From positions 62,001 to 126,000 of the forward strand of contig NZ_BCWM01000007.1 of assembly GCF_001592205.1 (NCBI RefSeq): a DNA stretch of 64,000 bases. Direction: 5' to 3'. The DNA comes from Brevundimonas vesicularis NBRC 12165. Its GTDB lineage: Bacteria; Pseudomonadota; Alphaproteobacteria; Caulobacterales; Caulobacteraceae. How positions within the stretch are numbered: position 1 is the stretch's first letter; each line of letters begins with the position of its first letter. Below the pieces are notes generated by a model that worked only from the letters and a program-made list of their open reading frames with translations, did not search any database and was not told where the DNA came from. Shown in pieces: positions 62,259 through 64,000 of this stretch. The position numbers and the translations under genes were made by a program.

Positions 62259-63492
62259 CGCGCCTCCCGCCGGTCTGGAACAGCGCGCCCCAATGCGCCC
62301 TCAGGCTGATCAGACAGGCCGCGACCACCGCCGCCTCGCCGATGATCCGCGCGCCCGCCATGCCGACCGCGCCAAGGCCGGGCGCCAGCACCACCGCCGG
62401 CCCCAGCGTCGCGACACAGCCCAGCGCCACGATCAGCGCGAACCGTCCATCCATCCGCAGCGGGTTCATCAGATGCAGCCCCAGCACTTGGCTGACGGCC
62501 ACCAGCGGCAGCACCCAGGCCAAAAGTCGCAGCACCTCGACGGCGCCCGCAAACCCCGGCCCGAACAACAGACGGATCAGCAGCGTCGCCGCCAGCGTCA
62601 GTCCCGCCGCCAGCAGCACGAACGCCCCCGTCGATGCCGCCAGCGTCCACCGCGCCGTGCGAAACGCCGCCGCCTGATCCTGTCCCAGCAGTCCGGCGAT
62701 CCGGGGCGCAATCAGGCCTGCCAGCGGCCGCATCAGCGATCCGGACGCCGAGACCAGCCGGTCCGCCGCCCCGTAAAGGGCCGCTTGCGCCGGCCCGGCC
62801 AGCGCCGCGACAACCAGAACGCCCGCCCCCGTGTAGGCGACGATGACCGCTCGACTGGCGAACAGCGGCCCGCCCTGGATCAGGACGCGTCGCACAAAGC
62901 CCCTCTCCGGCGCCTGAACCGTCTGCCGTCGCAACAACAGGATGCCGGTCGCGACCCATCCGACCCAGACGCCGCCCGCCTGAACGGCCATCACGCCGCC
63001 GACGCTCAGACCGGGCATCGCCAGAACGACCCCCGTCGCGGCTAAAGCGGAGCCAACCTCCAGCATCGCTGCCAAACCGGGATCGCGAATGCCCTGAAAG
63101 AACCACAGCAGGCTGGCCCCCTGCCCGATCCCCAGCACGACCGCCATCGCCACGACGCCGCTCGCCCCTGCCAGAACCGGATTGAAGGCCGCCAGGCCGA
63201 CGCCGACCACAGCGGCGGGCAGGATCAGCACGCCGCGCATCGCCAGGGCTTGACCGACCAGGACGCCGGGCCCTTTGACGGCTCCGGCGATGTCGCGCGG
63301 CCCCGACGCCGATTGCCCGTAATCGACCACCACCGACACCACCAAGGCCAGAGCGATGGCCGAAGCGAACACCCCGAACCCTTCTAGCCCCAGTCGTCGC
63401 GTCAGAACCGGATAGAGCAACAGCGGCGAGACATAGCGGGCGACATGCGCGCCATAGACCCAGCCCGCATCGGCCGCGCCGCGCGCCGACAT
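62242..63492 (-). CDS. Polysaccharide flippase (Wzx-type)
   Basis: The 416-residue protein has about 12 to 14 membrane segments and starts GWVYGAHVARYVSPLLLYP with LTRRLGLEGFGVFASAIAL, the polysaccharide transporter signature. It flips lipid-linked repeat units across the inner membrane. The start at 63492 has AGG 9 bases before; ATG 63516 is an alternative. It is the first gene of the minus-strand polysaccharide operon. Confidence 0.87.
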   Translation of the reverse strand: MSARGAADAGWVYGAHVARYVSPLLLYPVLTRRLGLEGFGVFASAIALALVVSVVVDYGQSASGPRDIAGAVKGPGVLVGQALAMRGVLILPAAVVGVGLAAFNPVLAGASGVVAMAVVLGIGQGASLLWFFQGIRDPGLAAMLEVGSALAATGVVLAMPGLSVGGVMAVQAGGVWVGWVATGILLLRRQTVQAPERGFVRRVLIQGGPLFASRAVIVAYTGAGVLVVAALAGPAQAALYGAADRLVSASGSLMRPLAGLIAPRIAGLLGQDQAAAFRTARWTLAASTGAFVLLAAGLTLAATLLIRLLFGPGFAGAVEVLRLLAWVLPLVAVSQVLGLHLMNPLRMDGRFALIVALGCVATLGPAVVLAPGLGAVGMAGARIIGEAAVVAACLISLRAHWGALFQTGGRRDVPAI

Positions 63493-63596
63493 CAATCGGT
63501 GCCTGCCATCCCCCAACTGTCGCCCCCGCGATCAACCCTGGCGCGAGCTTTAGACACGCGCGGTCGCAATCGCAAGCGCGGGCTCAGCCGGGCTGC

Positions 63597-64000
63597 TTAG
63601 CCGAAACGGCCCTCGGCCCACCGCGCGGCGAAATAACCGCCGGTCGCCGACAGCATCGTCAGGGTCGTGCCCCAGATCAGGTCGATGATCGTCAGCTTGG
63701 TCTGCCACACCGCCAGCGTCGCCTGATTGGTCAGGTCGTAGGTGGCGTAGGCGACGAAGCCCAGGGCCGCCCCATTGATCGCCGCCCGCGTCCAGTTCCC
63801 CTCCTTCAGAGCCGGCGCGATCGCCAGAAACACGGTTCCGGCGATGGAGATCAGATAGAAGGCCACCGCCGCCTTCATATCCGGCTTGTCGGCCATGATC
63901 GGCCCGATGACGGGCTTGTACAGCCGGTTCGTCATGGTGGTCAGCCAGACGAAATCGATGGCTGCAAAGGTCAGGCCGGCCCCGAGATAGGCCGCGACAT
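63597..64000 (-). CDS. DUF2177 membrane protein (5' end beyond the window)
   Basis: Minus-strand codons are open to the right edge. The visible part reads FAAIDFVWLTTMTNRLYKPV, then AAVAFYLISIAGTVFLAIAP and GFVAYATYDLTNQATLAVW, ending GGYFAARWAEGRFG. This matches DUF2177, a four-helix membrane family of about 130-140 residues with unknown function. An internal ATG at 63935 is not the real start because the conserved IDFVWL segment lies upstream of it. Confidence 0.82.
   Translation of the reverse strand, partial: VAAYLGAGLTFAAIDFVWLTTMTNRLYKPVIGPIMADKPDMKAAVAFYLISIAGTVFLAIAPALKEGNWTRAAINGAALGFVAYATYDLTNQATLAVWQTKLTIIDLIWGTTLTMLSATGGYFAARWAEGRFG

Overview
The window looks like chromosomal DNA of a high-GC alphaproteobacterium of the Caulobacterales, most likely Brevundimonas or a close relative. 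This rests on base composition, on the gene families (caa3-type oxidase with fused subunits I+III, FnrN/FixK-type regulator, many TonB-dependent systems, HisKA_2 kinase) and on the style of gene packing, with many ATGA and GTGA start/stop overlaps. No tRNA, rRNA or CRISPR array was seen.

Layout. (1) 0-1.5 kb: the first 11 codons of a methylmalonate-semialdehyde dehydrogenase-like gene, its divergent LysR regulator and a small TonB-C-like protein. (2) 1.6-9.8 kb: a respiratory block with a PQQ-type sugar dehydrogenase lipoprotein, cytochrome oxidase subunit II with its own heme c, a fused subunit I+III, two further cytochromes c, cytochrome b561 and the assembly factor CtaG. (3) 9.9-20 kb: a sugar regulon that reads as the oxidative (De Ley-Doudoroff) D-galactose pathway: mutarotase, SDR dehydrogenase, SMP-30 lactonase, IlvD/Edd-type dehydratase, DgoK, DgoA, an Na+/galactose-type symporter, an IclR regulator and a tryptophan-halogenase-like flavoprotein. 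(4) 20.2-26.5 kb: a metallophore uptake locus (FecBCDE-type ABC transporter, divergent TonB receptor, DUF5829 protein) around a Zur-like palindrome. (5) 26.5-29.6 kb: decaying DNA with an IS3 fragment and broken ABC ATPase, methyltransferase and YncE-like genes. (6) 29.7-36.7 kb: a heme uptake operon (ECF sigma, FecR, TonB receptor fused to a second outer-membrane barrel, heme oxygenase, DUF454, TonB). (7) 38-46.3 kb: a redox/low-oxygen island with an FNR-type regulator and FNR-box-like palindromes next to UspA, CoA-transferase, cytochrome c, flavin-barrel, DUF883, histidine kinase, alternative oxidase and VIT-family genes; it ends in a lactate dehydrogenase pseudogene. (8) 46.4-48.2 kb: remains of a P4-type integrative element (AlpA and integrase, both inactivated) at the 3' end of guaA. 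(9) 48.2-55.6 kb: housekeeping genes (guaB, MAPEG, rsmB, nucleosidase, guaA; DUF2061, rlmE, cyclophilin). (10) 55.7-63.5 kb: a surface polysaccharide locus (three GT4, one GT2, ligase/polymerase, UDP-galactopyranose mutase, flippase), then a DUF2177 gene that runs off the right edge.

How it works together. The window pairs two quinol or cytochrome oxidase branches (a caa3-type oxidase and an alternative oxidase) with an oxygen-sensing regulator, and two TonB-dependent metal/heme systems with their own regulators. The most unusual items are the receptor with two predicted outer-membrane barrels in one chain, the alternative oxidase operon under an FNR-like site, and the dead guaA-linked element whose AlpA gene has stops at both expected tryptophan codons.
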